From positions 682,001 through 746,000 of the forward strand of contig NZ_JAOTIK010000001.1 in the NCBI RefSeq assembly GCF_030116705.1: DNA of 64,000 nt, written 5' to 3'. The position numbers and the translations under genes were made by a program. The notes below the pieces were generated by a model that did not search any database, had not been told where the DNA came from, and saw nothing but the letters and a program-made list of their open reading frames with translations. Source of the stretch: Streptomyces sp. ML-6. Its GTDB lineage: Bacteria > Actinomycetota > Actinomycetes > Streptomycetales > Streptomycetaceae. Shown one piece after another: positions 8,896 through 17,417 of this stretch; position 1 is the stretch's first letter, and each line of letters begins with the position of its first letter.

Positions 8896-10035
8896 GTGGT
8901 ACGCAGGTCCCCTCGGCTCCTCCGGACCGCGGGCACCCTTCTGGGCTGCTGCACCGCTCTGGCGGGACTCCTTTACTTCGCCGTCGTGGGCGCGCTGACG
9001 GGCCCGTTCCTCCTGTGGCCCCGTACCCGTCGGCGCGCGCGGACCGTGCTGAGCGCCGGTGCGCGACGGCTCGTGGAACTCGAACGCGGGCGCCGCGGCT
9101 TCTTCTTCGGCGACCGGTTCCCCACCCGCCGGGCCTCCGACCCGGAAGTGCTCCGCCACCTCGCCGTGCGCACCTGGGCAGGTGTGCTGACGGGTGCCGT
9201 GCTCGCGCTGCTCGCCTACGGGGTCGTCCTGGCCGTGGTGCTGGCGGCCCGGCTGCCCCACTCCTCGTCGGGGCCGCTCGCCCTGCTGGCGCAGGCCCTC
9301 CTCGGCGGCCTCCTGCTCTTCCTCGGCCTCCAGGGGCTCGTCTCCCTCTGCGCCCTCGACGCCCGGCAGGCGCGCGAGCACTTCGGCCCCTCCGAACGGG
9401 AGTTGCTGGAGCTGCGGGTCGCGGAGCTGGCCGCCAGCCGGGCCGAGGTGCTCCGGGCCGTCGACGCGGAACGCAGGCGCATCGAACGCGATCTGCACGA
9501 CGGGGTGCAGCAGCGGCTCGTGGCGCTGGCCATGCTGCTGGGACGGGCGCGTCGCAACCGGACGCCCGAGCAGGCGGCCGCGCTGCTCCGGCAGGCGCAC
9601 GAGGAGGCCGGGGAAGTCCTCACCGAACTGCGGGAAGTGGCCTGGCGGGTCTATCCGTCCGCGCTGGACGAGCTGGGCCTGGAGGAGGCGCTGACCGGGG
9701 TGGCGCAGCGCTGTGCCATTCCCCTGCACATCGCGTTCGACGTGCCGCTGCCGCTGCCCCGGCCCGTGGAGACGGCCGCCTATTTCGTGGTGTCGGAGGC
9801 CGTGACCAACGCGGCCAAGCACTCCGGCGCGACGCACATCCGCGTCAGCGTAAGCAGCGACGGGCTCGGCGTATCCGTGCGGGTGCGGGACGACGGCACC
9901 GGCGGCGCGGACCCCAGCGGCAGCGGCCTGGCCGGGCTGCGCGGCCGGGTGAACGCCCTCGACGGCCGCCTGTCCGTCGACAGCCCCTCGGGGGGACCCA
10001 CCACCATCGTCGCGGAGCTGCCGTGCGTGTCATGA
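8896..10035 (+). CDS. Two-component sensor histidine kinase (NarL/HisKA_3 type)
   Basis: The product is about 379 residues. Three or four N-terminal hydrophobic segments (about 20-35, 100-120, 135-155) place it in the membrane, followed by a short coiled linker. The HisKA_3 dimerisation box ERRRIERDLHDGVQQRLVAL carries the phosphorylated histidine H201. The HATPase domain has the N box EAVTNAAKHSG, the D box DDGTGG and the G box GSGLAGLRGRV. It should phosphorylate the response regulator encoded directly downstream, whose start overlaps this stop. There is no extracytoplasmic sensor of size, so sensing is probably within the membrane. GTG 8896 has AGAGG upstream; GTG 8815 in the same frame is the leaderless alternative. 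Confidence 0.9.
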   Translation: MVRRSPRLLRTAGTLLGCCTALAGLLYFAVVGALTGPFLLWPRTRRRARTVLSAGARRLVELERGRRGFFFGDRFPTRRASDPEVLRHLAVRTWAGVLTGAVLALLAYGVVLAVVLAARLPHSSSGPLALLAQALLGGLLLFLGLQGLVSLCALDARQAREHFGPSERELLELRVAELAASRAEVLRAVDAERRRIERDLHDGVQQRLVALAMLLGRARRNRTPEQAAALLRQAHEEAGEVLTELREVAWRVYPSALDELGLEEALTGVAQRCAIPLHIAFDVPLPLPRPVETAAYFVVSEAVTNAAKHSGATHIRVSVSSDGLGVSVRVRDDGTGGADPSGSGLAGLRGRVNALDGRLSVDSPSGGPTTIVAELPCVS

Positions 10036-10667
10036 TCGCAGAGGACTCGACCCTGCTCAGGGAGGGCCTGGTCCGCCTGCTCGCCGAGGAGGGACACGAG
10101 GTCCTGGCCGCAGTGGGCGACGGGGAATCCCTCGTCCGGGCGGTCGAGGCGGACCCGCCCGACATCGTCGTGGTGGACATCCGCATGCCGCCCACCCATA
10201 CCGACGAGGGGGTGCGGGCCGCGCTGGAGATCCGCGAGCGCCTGCCCCGCATCGGTGTGCTGGTGCTCTCCCAGCACGTGGAGCGCAGTTACGCCGTGCG
10301 GCTGCTGTCCGCGAACGCGGAGCGGATCGGCTATCTGCTCAAGGACCGGGTCGCGCAGGTGGACGAGTTCCTGGACTCGCTGGAGCGGGTCCACGCGGGC
10401 GGCGCGGCCATCGATGCCGAAGTGGTGCGGCAGTTGGTGGTCAGGACCACGCACACCGACCCGCTGGCCGGGCTCACGCCCCGGGAACGCGACGTGCTGG
10501 AGCAGGTCGCGCAGGGCCGCACCAACGCGGCCATCGGGGAACAGCTGCACCTCTCGGTCAGCTCGGTCGAGAAGCACCTCAACTCCGTCTTCGACAAGCT
10601 CGGTCTGGCGCGTGCCACCGGCTACAGCCGGCGGGTGCTGGCGGTCCTGCGCTATCTGGAGTCGTAG
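10023..10667 (+). CDS. NarL/FixJ-family response regulator
   Basis: This is a 214-residue partner of the upstream sensor kinase, translationally coupled to it by overlap (start GTG 10023 or ATG 10032, kinase stop 10033-10035). The receiver domain (about 1-120) has the acidic pair E-D in MIAEDS, phospho-acceptor D52 in VVVDIRMPP, and the conserved lysine in YLLKDRV. The C-terminal LuxR-type helix-turn-helix reads GLTPRERDVLEQVAQGRTNAAIGEQL, then SVSSVEKHLNSVFDKLGL. It is a DNA-binding regulator activated by phosphorylation. The targets cannot be read from the sequence. Confidence 0.95.
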   Translation: MRVMIAEDSTLLREGLVRLLAEEGHEVLAAVGDGESLVRAVEADPPDIVVVDIRMPPTHTDEGVRAALEIRERLPRIGVLVLSQHVERSYAVRLLSANAERIGYLLKDRVAQVDEFLDSLERVHAGGAAIDAEVVRQLVVRTTHTDPLAGLTPRERDVLEQVAQGRTNAAIGEQLHLSVSSVEKHLNSVFDKLGLARATGYSRRVLAVLRYLES

Positions 10668-10838
10668 GCGGGGCGGGTCCGGCAACCACGGCCGAAGACG
10701 CCGCGCACCGGACCGACGTCGCGTCAACCGGCCGCCGGACGGCCGGGCCTGGTTCCGCCCGGCCCCTTCCTGATCGATGATGATGCCCGGGATGCCGTCC
10801 CCGGTACGGCACCGGCTGTTCCAGGAAGGGGTTCCCCG

Positions 10839-12167
10839 ATGCGGGAGACGACGCCAGAGCGGTCACCGGCCGACGCCCGGTCCGGCCACGGGCCGGACCA
10901 GGACGCCCAGGTCATCGTGGTGGGGGCGGGGCCCTCGGGCTCGGCCGCGGCCTTCCACCTCGCCAGATCGGGCGTGGACGTCCTGCTCCTGGAGAAGTCC
11001 CACTTCCCCCGGGAGAAGGTGTGCGGGGACGGGCTGACGCCACGCGCCGTGCACCAGCTCATCAGGATGGGCGTCGACATCAAGGCGCCGGGGTGGACGC
11101 GGTCGCGCGGAATGCGCTGGGTGGCCGGGGACCATCAGGTGCACATCGACTGGCCCGCGCTCGGGCGCTACCCGGATTTCGGTCTCTCCCGGAGCCGGCA
11201 CGACTTCGACGACATCCTCGCCCGGCACGCCGTGGCCGCCGGGGCCCGGCTGCGCCCCGGCGTGAAGGTGACCCATCCGCTGACCGACCGGGCCGGCCGC
11301 ATCACCGGCGTCACCGCCGTGACCGGGGAGAAAGAGCCCCTGGAGTTCCGCGCCCCGGTCGTGATCGCCGCCGACGGCGCCTCCGCCCGGCTCGCCCTCG
11401 CCATGGGACTCCAGCGCGACAGGAACCGGCAGATCGCCACGGCCGCCCGCCGCTACTACCACAGCCCGGAGCGTTCCAAGGAGGAGTACCTGGAGCTGTG
11501 GGCCGACCTCCGCTTCCCGGGGAGCGACCACTACCTGCCCGGCTACGGCTGGATCTTCCCCATGGGCGACGGCCGCGTCAACGTCGGTCTCGGCGCGCTG
11601 CCGCACCGCCGGCACGGGAAGGCCGATCTGCGCGCCACATTGGACGAGTGGCTGGCCCGTACCCCCGAGGAGTGGGGGCTGCGCGAGCAGAACGCGGAGG
11701 GCCCCGTCCGCAGCGCGGCCCTTCCCCTGGGCTTCAACCGCCACCCCCTGTACACCCGCGGGCTCCTCCTGGTGGGCGACTCCGGGGGCATGATCAGCCC
11801 CTGGAACGGCGAGGGTATCGGCCAGGCCATGGAGGCGGGCGAGGTCGCGGCCGAGACCGTCGCGCTGGCCCTCGCCCTGCCCCGGGGTCCCCGGCGGGAA
11901 CAGGTGCTGCACGGCTATCCCCTGGAGATGAACCGGCGTTGGGGGCGCTACTACCGTCTCGGCAACAAGGCCGCCGACCTCGTCTTCAGCCGGTCCGGAT
12001 TCCAGCCGGTCCTCAACCGCTACGTCATGGGCTCGCCGTTCCTGCTCGACGCCCTGGCCCGGCTGCTCACCAATCTCACGGACAAGCCCTCGCACGACCT
12101 GATCGACCATCTGCTGAACGGTGTCGTGCGCCTGGTGCCCGAGCCCCGGGTGCGCCGCGGGCGCTGA
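10839..12167 (+). CDS. Geranylgeranyl reductase family FAD-dependent oxidoreductase
   Basis: This 442-residue flavoprotein has an N-terminal dinucleotide-binding motif VIVVGAGPSGSAAAFHLA (about 25-45), then the family motif REKVCGDGLTPRAV. A second FAD contact reads LLVGDSGGMISPWNGEGIGQAMEAG in the C-terminal half. Relatives saturate isoprenoid double bonds (geranylgeranyl to phytyl, archaeal lipids, menaquinone side chain) or act as general flavin oxidoreductases in secondary metabolism. In Streptomyces a menaquinone-reducing role is plausible but unproven here. GGAAGGGG precedes the ATG by seven bases. A hairpin terminator lies between it and the convergent gene. Confidence 0.9.
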   Translation: MRETTPERSPADARSGHGPDQDAQVIVVGAGPSGSAAAFHLARSGVDVLLLEKSHFPREKVCGDGLTPRAVHQLIRMGVDIKAPGWTRSRGMRWVAGDHQVHIDWPALGRYPDFGLSRSRHDFDDILARHAVAAGARLRPGVKVTHPLTDRAGRITGVTAVTGEKEPLEFRAPVVIAADGASARLALAMGLQRDRNRQIATAARRYYHSPERSKEEYLELWADLRFPGSDHYLPGYGWIFPMGDGRVNVGLGALPHRRHGKADLRATLDEWLARTPEEWGLREQNAEGPVRSAALPLGFNRHPLYTRGLLLVGDSGGMISPWNGEGIGQAMEAGEVAAETVALALALPRGPRREQVLHGYPLEMNRRWGRYYRLGNKAADLVFSRSGFQPVLNRYVMGSPFLLDALARLLTNLTDKPSHDLIDHLLNGVVRLVPEPRVRRGR

Positions 12168-12183
12168 GCGCGGCGGTGCGGAC

Positions 12184-12210
12184 GGCGCACCGGGCGTTTC
12201 CCGGTGCGCC
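12184..12210. terminator. Terminator between convergent genes
   Basis: GGCGCACCGGG (12184-12194) pairs perfectly with CCCGGTGCGCC (12200-12210) across the loop CGTTT. It lies between the flavoprotein gene and the opposing FG-GAP gene and could serve both. Confidence 0.85.
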
Positions 12211-12220
12211 ACTCCCCCGG

Positions 12221-13708
12221 CTACTCGTCGATCGCGGCCCCGTACCCCGCGTCCGACGACGGCGCGTTCAGCGAACCGCCGCCGTACGTCCACGAGCCGG
12301 TGGCCGTGATTCCGCCCGGTCCGGCCGAGAGCACCCACACCACGCCGTCGCCGGTGTTCTCGCCCGGGGCGGAGGCCAGCAGGCCGTGGCGGCCGTCCCG
12401 GTTCGGATCGGTCAGCCGGACCTGGCCGCCCCAGCGGTCGCCCTTCTCGGCGGTACCCGGGACCTGTGCGGAGCTCTGGTCCCACGACCTGGCGCCCGTC
12501 GCGGTCAGCCCGTCCGCCGTGCCGCGCAGCACCCACACCGCTCCGGCGTCCCTCACCGAGCCGATGTCCTCGCCGGCCGCGCCGATCGCCACGTCCGCGT
12601 AACCGTCGCCGTCCGTGTCCCCGACGGAGAGGTCCGTGCCCCAGCCGTCGCCGCGTTCGGCCGTCCCCGGCACGCCGGGCGTGTCCTGGGTCCACCACTG
12701 CGGCGGACCGTCCGCGCCGTCGGCGCCGAGCGGGCCGTCGGGACTGCCGCGGTACACGCCGACGAGGCCGCCGGTCGTCGTCTCGCCGCCGTCGTCGGGG
12801 CCGTTCGGTTCGCCGGTGACGAGGTCGTCGTAGCCGTCGTGGTCGATGTCGCCCGAGGCGGCGACCGGTCCGCCGCGCAGATCGCGTGCGTACACCAGGC
12901 CCGCGGCCCGTCCGGAGAGGAGGGCCGACCAGCCGTGGCCCGGCTCGTCGCCGGTCGTGACGCCGGAGACGACGAGGTCGGCGTAGCCGTTGTCGTCGTA
13001 GTCGCCGGTGGTCAGGGACCTGGGCAGGATCCGCCGCTGGGCCGAGGCGGCGGGGCGGTCGGGCGCGGTGCGCCGCAGCGGGGCGGACCGCTGCTGCGGG
13101 GCGCTGTCGTAGAGGTACAGCTCCAGGTCCTCGCGGTCGGCGACGGCCAGTTCGTCGCCGGGGGTGTCGGCGCTGAAGTGCGCTGCGGCGAGGGCGCTGC
13201 CGAACCGCTTCCCCGCCGTGGGCTCCGCCGCCTCCAGCCAGTCGGCGTCCGCGCCGGTCAGTCCGCGTGGCGAGCCCCACAGGACGGTGACGCCGCCGGC
13301 GTCCGCGACCGTGCCGACGTCCTCGCCGGGGATGCCCACGACCGCGTCGTCGTAGCCGTCCGCGTCGAGGTCTCCGGTGGCCAGCGCCCGGCCGAAGCCG
13401 TCGCCCGCCTCGGGGGCGCCCGGCACTCCGGTGGTGGACTGGGTGAGGACCACGGCGCGGCGGGTGCCCATGCCCGTCGGGCCGCCGTACTGCGCGGTCG
13501 CGTATCCCGCGCCCTTCTTTCCGCCGACGGTGGCACCGGGCGCGCCGACGAGCACGTCCTCGTAGCCGTCGCCGTTGAAATCGCTGTTGCGGTCGCTTGC
13601 GTGCGTTCCGCCGGGGGTACCGGCGTACGCGGCGGGGGCGGCGAGGCCGACCCCCGCGGTCAGGAGGAACGATGCCGCGACGACGGCGGCCGAACGGTAC
13701 GTGCGCAC
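12221..13708 (-). CDS. Secreted FG-GAP/integrin alpha-like repeat protein
   Basis: This is a protein of about 495 residues with an N-terminal signal peptide (VRTYRSAAVVAASFLLTAG...APAAYAG, cleaved near residue 28). The mature part is a set of about six or seven FG-GAP repeats with calcium-loop signatures such as DFNGDGYEDVLVGAPG, DLDADGYDDAVVGIPGED, DIDHDGYDDLVTGEP and DTDGDGYADVAIGAAGED, the pattern of a beta-propeller. Such proteins are common in actinomycete secretomes and are thought to bind ligands or surfaces; no catalytic motif is visible. The GTG start at 13708 has AAGGAG about eight bases upstream, which decides it over the longer open frame. Confidence 0.88.
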   Translation of the reverse strand: MRTYRSAAVVAASFLLTAGVGLAAPAAYAGTPGGTHASDRNSDFNGDGYEDVLVGAPGATVGGKKGAGYATAQYGGPTGMGTRRAVVLTQSTTGVPGAPEAGDGFGRALATGDLDADGYDDAVVGIPGEDVGTVADAGGVTVLWGSPRGLTGADADWLEAAEPTAGKRFGSALAAAHFSADTPGDELAVADREDLELYLYDSAPQQRSAPLRRTAPDRPAASAQRRILPRSLTTGDYDDNGYADLVVSGVTTGDEPGHGWSALLSGRAAGLVYARDLRGGPVAASGDIDHDGYDDLVTGEPNGPDDGGETTTGGLVGVYRGSPDGPLGADGADGPPQWWTQDTPGVPGTAERGDGWGTDLSVGDTDGDGYADVAIGAAGEDIGSVRDAGAVWVLRGTADGLTATGARSWDQSSAQVPGTAEKGDRWGGQVRLTDPNRDGRHGLLASAPGENTGDGVVWVLSAGPGGITATGSWTYGGGSLNAPSSDAGYGAAIDE

Positions 13709-13889
13709 GAGCGGCTCCTTGGTCCAAGGATGGCCGGGCGAGTGCGGGGGCGACGGCCGGAAAGGGCCCGTTCCCTCCCGACGCACCGTTCGACCGCACA
13801 TGGGGCGAAACGGTTGTACGGAACCGGGGGACGCATATGCCGATTCACCCGTACGACTGATTCCCGCCGTACGTACCGGGCCGGGGCGG

Positions 13890-14720
13890 CTACGAGCGGC
13901 GGCGGGGCTTGCCCCGACCGGCCGACCTGCCGCCGGAACCGCCGCGCGGGTTCTTCCCCGTCGACCTGCCGTCCGTCTTCTTCCCCGTCGACCGGCCGGC
14001 CGTCCGGCCCGTCGCCGACCTGCCGCCGGCCGCGGGCTTGCGCCGCGCGCCGCCCGTCTCCGCGCGCTTGTCCTTCGCCGACCGGTCCTGGGCCGGGGGC
14101 TTGGCCCGGCCCCTCGTGCTGTTGACGGTCCGCCCGCGGACGATCCCGATGAACTCCTCCACCAGATCGGTGGTCCCGTCCTCCAGCTCCAGCCATGACA
14201 GCGCGACACTGGAGCCGGGGGCGTCCGTCACCGGCCGGTACGTGAGGTCCTTGCGGTGGTGCAGGCGGGCGAGCGACTGCGGTACGACGAGCAGCCCGAT
14301 GCCCGCCGCCACCAGCGCGACGGCATCCGCCGTCGTGGCGGGGCGCTCATTGGCCGGCCGGCCGGGGGGCCGCTCCCAGTCGAGCGTGTCGTCGAGGGGG
14401 TGCAGCACGAGCTCGTCGGCCAGGTCGGCCGTGGTGACCTCGTCGACCGCCGCCACGAGGTGGTCCTTCGGCACCACGACCACGGTCGTCTCGGTGTAGA
14501 GCGGGATCGCACTGAGGGCCGTCCGGTCGATGGGCAGCCGTACGAGACCGGCGTCGGCGCCACCGTCCCGCAGCATGTCGGGTGCCTCGGCGGCCGACAC
14601 CCCGACGAGGGTGAGCGGGACGTCGGGCAGCCGCTCGTTCCAGACCCGCACCCACTTGGCGGGGGTCACCCCGGGGACGTAGGCGAGCCGGAACGAGGGG
14701 GTTTCTTCCGAACATGTCAC
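13890..14720 (-). CDS. LysR-type substrate-binding domain protein without HTH, with basic tail
   Basis: The product is 276 residues. Residues about 8-200 resemble the periplasmic-binding-like effector domain of LysR regulators (FRLAYVPGVTPAKWVRVWNER, then DAGLVRLPI, a VVVPKDHLVA strand, and AVALVAAGIGLLVVPQSLARL). The usual N-terminal winged helix is absent. The C-terminus instead is a tail of about 75 residues made of Lys/Arg/Gly/Ser/Pro blocks (GRSTGKK, GKNPRGG, GKPRRRS), like histone H1-type or AT-hook tails, which could bind nucleic acid. It is divergent from the small gene at 14758 with only 37 bases between starts, an arrangement that suggests joint control. Function is not established. 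Confidence 0.8.
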   Translation of the reverse strand: MTCSEETPSFRLAYVPGVTPAKWVRVWNERLPDVPLTLVGVSAAEAPDMLRDGGADAGLVRLPIDRTALSAIPLYTETTVVVVPKDHLVAAVDEVTTADLADELVLHPLDDTLDWERPPGRPANERPATTADAVALVAAGIGLLVVPQSLARLHHRKDLTYRPVTDAPGSSVALSWLELEDGTTDLVEEFIGIVRGRTVNSTRGRAKPPAQDRSAKDKRAETGGARRKPAAGGRSATGRTAGRSTGKKTDGRSTGKNPRGGSGGRSAGRGKPRRRS

Positions 14721-14757
14721 CCCGCCAGGTTACCGGCCCTGGTCGGAGGTAGCTCAC

Positions 14758-15183
14758 ATGCTCGATACCCTGGACACCATGACGTCGCACAAGACCGCCC
14801 AGACGATGAAGCCCGCGACCGCGGCGAAGAAGCTGGGCGTGTACCTAGAGGCCACCCCCGCCGAGTTCCAGGAGGGTGTCGTCTCGCGCACCGAGCTGAA
14901 CGCCCTGCAGTCCGATCCCCCGCAGTGGCTGCAGGACCTGCGGCGCAACGGCCCGCATCCCCGCCCGGTGGTCGCGGCGAAGCTGGGCGTCTCGATCTCC
15001 GGTCTCGCCCGGGGCGGGATCACGCAGGCCCTCACGACGGAGCAGATCGACGCGCTGAAGCAGGAGTCCCCCGAGTGGCTCCTGAAGGAGCGGGCCACCC
15101 AGGCGGAGGTCCGCAAGGAAGCGGCGCGGATCAAGGAGAAGAACGCGGCGCGCGAGGACCGGGCCGACAGCCCCCGCTCCTGA
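14758..15183 (+). CDS. Small conserved actinobacterial protein (DUF5997-like)
   Basis: This 141-residue soluble protein starts MLDTLDTMTSHKTAQ. The central part (PATAAKKLGVYLEATPAEFQEGVVSRTELNAL, then DPPQWLQDLRRNGPHPRPVVAAKLGVSISGLARGG) is what I remember as the conserved DUF5997 region, and the C-terminus is a charged helix rich in Lys, Arg and Glu. GGAGG lies eight bases before ATG 14758; ATG 14779 is an alternative. The VVAAKLGVSISGLARGG stretch has a helix-turn-helix feel but is not a recognised one. Its neighbour on the other strand is the LysR-like sensor protein. The function is unknown. Confidence 0.75.
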   Translation: MLDTLDTMTSHKTAQTMKPATAAKKLGVYLEATPAEFQEGVVSRTELNALQSDPPQWLQDLRRNGPHPRPVVAAKLGVSISGLARGGITQALTTEQIDALKQESPEWLLKERATQAEVRKEAARIKEKNAAREDRADSPRS

Positions 15184-15221
15184 CGTCCCCCGTCCCCGCC
15201 GTGACGGAGGAATCATCGGTC

Positions 15222-15875
15222 ATGACAGAGTCCGAACCCTTCGAGCCGGAGTCGGAGCGTGTGACCCGGCAGTTGCGGGACGACATCCTCGACGGGGTCC
15301 GGCTGCCGGGCAGCAAGCTCGTCGAACGCGAGATCGCCGCGGAGCTCGGCGTGAGCCGGGTGCCCGTGCGCGATGCCCTCAAGGCACTCGTGACCGAGGG
15401 TCTGGTCACCCCCAGGCCCCGGACCTGGGCGGTCGTACGGGAGTTCACCGCCTCGGACATCGCCGATCTGGACGAGATCCGGAGCGCGCTCGAACTGCTC
15501 ACCTTCCGGCTGGCCGCCCAGCGGCACACCCGCGCGGGTCTCGAACGGCTCCGCTCGGACCTCGATTCCGAACTGTCCGCCGCTCTGGCGGGTGACGCGG
15601 TGGGGGCCCGGCGGGCCGCCGCCGACTTCCACCAGACGGTGACCTCGCTGGCCGGGAACGACCTGCTCCGCGAGCTGGAGCACACGCTCCGCAGCAGGAT
15701 GCGGTGGTTCCTGGCCCAGCACGACGACCTCGTGGGGGTCGCGAAGGAGCACGAGGCGCTCTACGCGGCGATCGCCGACCGTGACGTCCAGCGGGTGGAG
15801 GAGTTGGTGACGGAGCACCTGGTGAACAGCCGCCGCGCCGTCGCGGCGCGGCGGCGCGGGACGCCGGGTTCCTGA
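15222..15875 (+). CDS. GntR-family transcriptional regulator (FCD/FadR subfamily)
   Basis: This is a 217-residue repressor-type protein. The N-terminal winged helix (about 10-75) reads RVTRQLRDDILDGVRLPGSKLVEREIAAELGVSRVPVRDALKALVTEGLV, the classical GntR signature. The C-terminal all-helical FCD domain (about 85-210) includes the metal/ligand region with D-EIRSALELLTFRLAA and H-residues in ADFHQTV and EHEALYAAI. GGAGG lies upstream of ATG 15222; GTG 15201 is in frame. The gene converges with an MFS exporter gene whose promoter region contains TGGTATACCA, a typical operator shape for this subfamily, so the exporter is its likely target. The ligand is unknown. Confidence 0.92.
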   Translation: MTESEPFEPESERVTRQLRDDILDGVRLPGSKLVEREIAAELGVSRVPVRDALKALVTEGLVTPRPRTWAVVREFTASDIADLDEIRSALELLTFRLAAQRHTRAGLERLRSDLDSELSAALAGDAVGARRAAADFHQTVTSLAGNDLLRELEHTLRSRMRWFLAQHDDLVGVAKEHEALYAAIADRDVQRVEELVTEHLVNSRRAVAARRRGTPGS

Positions 15876-15890
15876 GCCACGGGAAGCGCT

Positions 15891-15911
15891 GCCGGGCCCG
15901 TCCGGCCCGGC
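15891..15911. terminator. Terminator between GntR and MFS genes
   Basis: GCCGGGCC (15891-15898) and GGCCCGGC (15904-15911) form an 8-bp GC stem with a five-base loop between two converging genes. Confidence 0.7.
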
Positions 15912-15925
15912 GGCGCCGGGGCGGG

Positions 15926-17239
15926 TCAGGGAGTGGGGAAGCCGCTGTACCTGAGCAGTTGGGGCACCCGGAGCGCGAGCGTCAGCAGGATCGCGACGAG
16001 CAGGAGTCCGCTCAGGAACGCGGTGGTGCCGACACCCACCGACCCGGCGGCCGCGCCGAGCCCCAGCGACGCGAAGGGCATGACGCCGATCGCGAGTTCC
16101 TGGAGGCCGAGGGCCCGGCCCTGCACCTCCGGCTCGGTCGTCATCAGCAGCAGCGTGGTCTGGAGCACGCCGAACGCGGCGCTCATCAGGCCGATGCACG
16201 CCATCAGCGCGAACGAGAGCGGGACCGTCCGGGACAGCGCGAACAGCGACCACAGGGCGCCCCACGCCGCGGTCCCGAGCACGAAGAGGCCGCCCTTGAA
16301 CCGGAAGTCGCCGAGCATGGCTATGACGAGCGAGCCGACGAGACCGCCCAGGCCGCTGCAGGTCAGGAGCCATCCCAGGCCCGCCGCGTCGAGCCCGAGA
16401 TCGTCCGCGAACACCGGCATGAACGCCTGGTAGACGGGCCAGAGCAGGACGTTGGCGGCCAGGGTGACCAGGAGCACGGCCGCGGCGAGCCGGCTGGTCA
16501 GGACGGTGCGGAAGCCGCCGGTGAGCATCTTCAGCACGGGTTCCGGCCGGTGCGGTGCCGTACGCCCCGCGCCGCGCAGCGGCCAGATCGCCACGAGCGA
16601 GACCGCGTACCACGTGGCCGAGATCCACAGGGCCGCGGGCGCCCCGAAGGCGCTGATCATCGCCCCGCCGACCGCCGGGCCGATGACCTGCGTCATGTTC
16701 ATCGCCAGCGCGTTCAGCGCGTTGGCGTTGCTGAGGTTCTCCCGCCCGACGAGGTCGAGCACGAGCGAGGCGCGCGCCGGCTGCGACGGAGACTGCGCCA
16801 GGCCGATCGCCAGACCGCCGGCGACCAGCGCCCCGTACGAGACGAGGCCCGACGACGCCATCGCCGCCACGACGACGACGGCGGCCAGGGCCCACAGGCA
16901 GGCGATCACGAGCAGGCGCACCCGGTCGTACCGGTCGGAGAGCACCCCGGCGAACGGGCCCAGGAGCATCGGGGCGAGACGGACCGCGGTGAACACCGCG
17001 AGCAGGAACTCGGAGCCCGTCGTCTCGAAGACGAGCCAGCCCAGGACCATCGTCTGGGTCCACGCGCCGCCGTAGAAGAAGAGGTTGGAGACCCACAGGA
17101 GGCGGAATCCCGGGCTGCTCCGCAGCGAGGTCAGCGCGTGCCGGGCGCCGGCCGCCCCCGGTTCCCGCGGTGCGGGCCGCGGTGACCTCCCGCCCCGTTT
17201 CGCGACGTCCGTCCGTTCCCCCGGCTCCTCCTGCGACAA
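15926..17239 (-). CDS. MFS transporter (EntS-like exporter)
   Basis: This is an integral membrane protein of about 437 residues with 11-12 hydrophobic segments. The region from SSPGFRLLWVSNLFFYGGAWTQTMVLGWLVFE through LLGPFAGVLSDRYDRVRLLVIA is characteristic of the drug:H+ antiporter group related to EntS (siderophore export). SDRYDRVR is the family A-loop motif between helices 2 and 3. The start is probably TTG 17239, which has GAGGAGGG a few bases upstream; an in-frame GTG at 17344 would add 35 Arg/Gly-rich residues. The gene converges with the GntR-family regulator and carries a GntR-like operator upstream. The substrate is unknown. Confidence 0.88.
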   Translation of the reverse strand: MSQEEPGERTDVAKRGGRSPRPAPREPGAAGARHALTSLRSSPGFRLLWVSNLFFYGGAWTQTMVLGWLVFETTGSEFLLAVFTAVRLAPMLLGPFAGVLSDRYDRVRLLVIACLWALAAVVVVAAMASSGLVSYGALVAGGLAIGLAQSPSQPARASLVLDLVGRENLSNANALNALAMNMTQVIGPAVGGAMISAFGAPAALWISATWYAVSLVAIWPLRGAGRTAPHRPEPVLKMLTGGFRTVLTSRLAAAVLLVTLAANVLLWPVYQAFMPVFADDLGLDAAGLGWLLTCSGLGGLVGSLVIAMLGDFRFKGGLFVLGTAAWGALWSLFALSRTVPLSFALMACIGLMSAAFGVLQTTLLLMTTEPEVQGRALGLQELAIGVMPFASLGLGAAAGSVGVGTTAFLSGLLLVAILLTLALRVPQLLRYSGFPTP

Positions 17240-17352
17240 CGCGTTCCCTCCTCGTACGGCGCCCCGGCGCTCGGACCGTCCGCGGGTACGCGAAGTCGCC
17301 GCCCCCTCCCCCGGTGCGAGACGGCCGCCCCGGAGGACAGTCACCGGAAAAA

Positions 17353-17362
17353 TGGTATACCA
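17353..17362. promoter_or_regulatory. GntR-type operator upstream of MFS gene
   Basis: TGGTATACCA is a perfect 10-base palindrome in an AT-rich pocket about 115 bases before the chosen exporter start. It overlaps a plausible minus-strand -10 (TATACC) with TTCAAC about 16 bases further upstream. Palindromes of the form TGGTNNACCA are typical sites for FCD-subfamily GntR repressors, and such a gene lies at the other end of the exporter gene. Confidence 0.55.
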
Positions 17363-17417
17363 ATAATGGTTGCCGGTTGAATCGATCCGAGGGGGAGCCG
17401 GGCGGTGACCTGACGGG

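Noticed and set aside
14256..15221. Extension of the GntR gene upstream of 15222
   Set aside because: The frame runs antisense or out of frame through two other genes; the GGAGG before 15222 and the family N-terminus support the short form.
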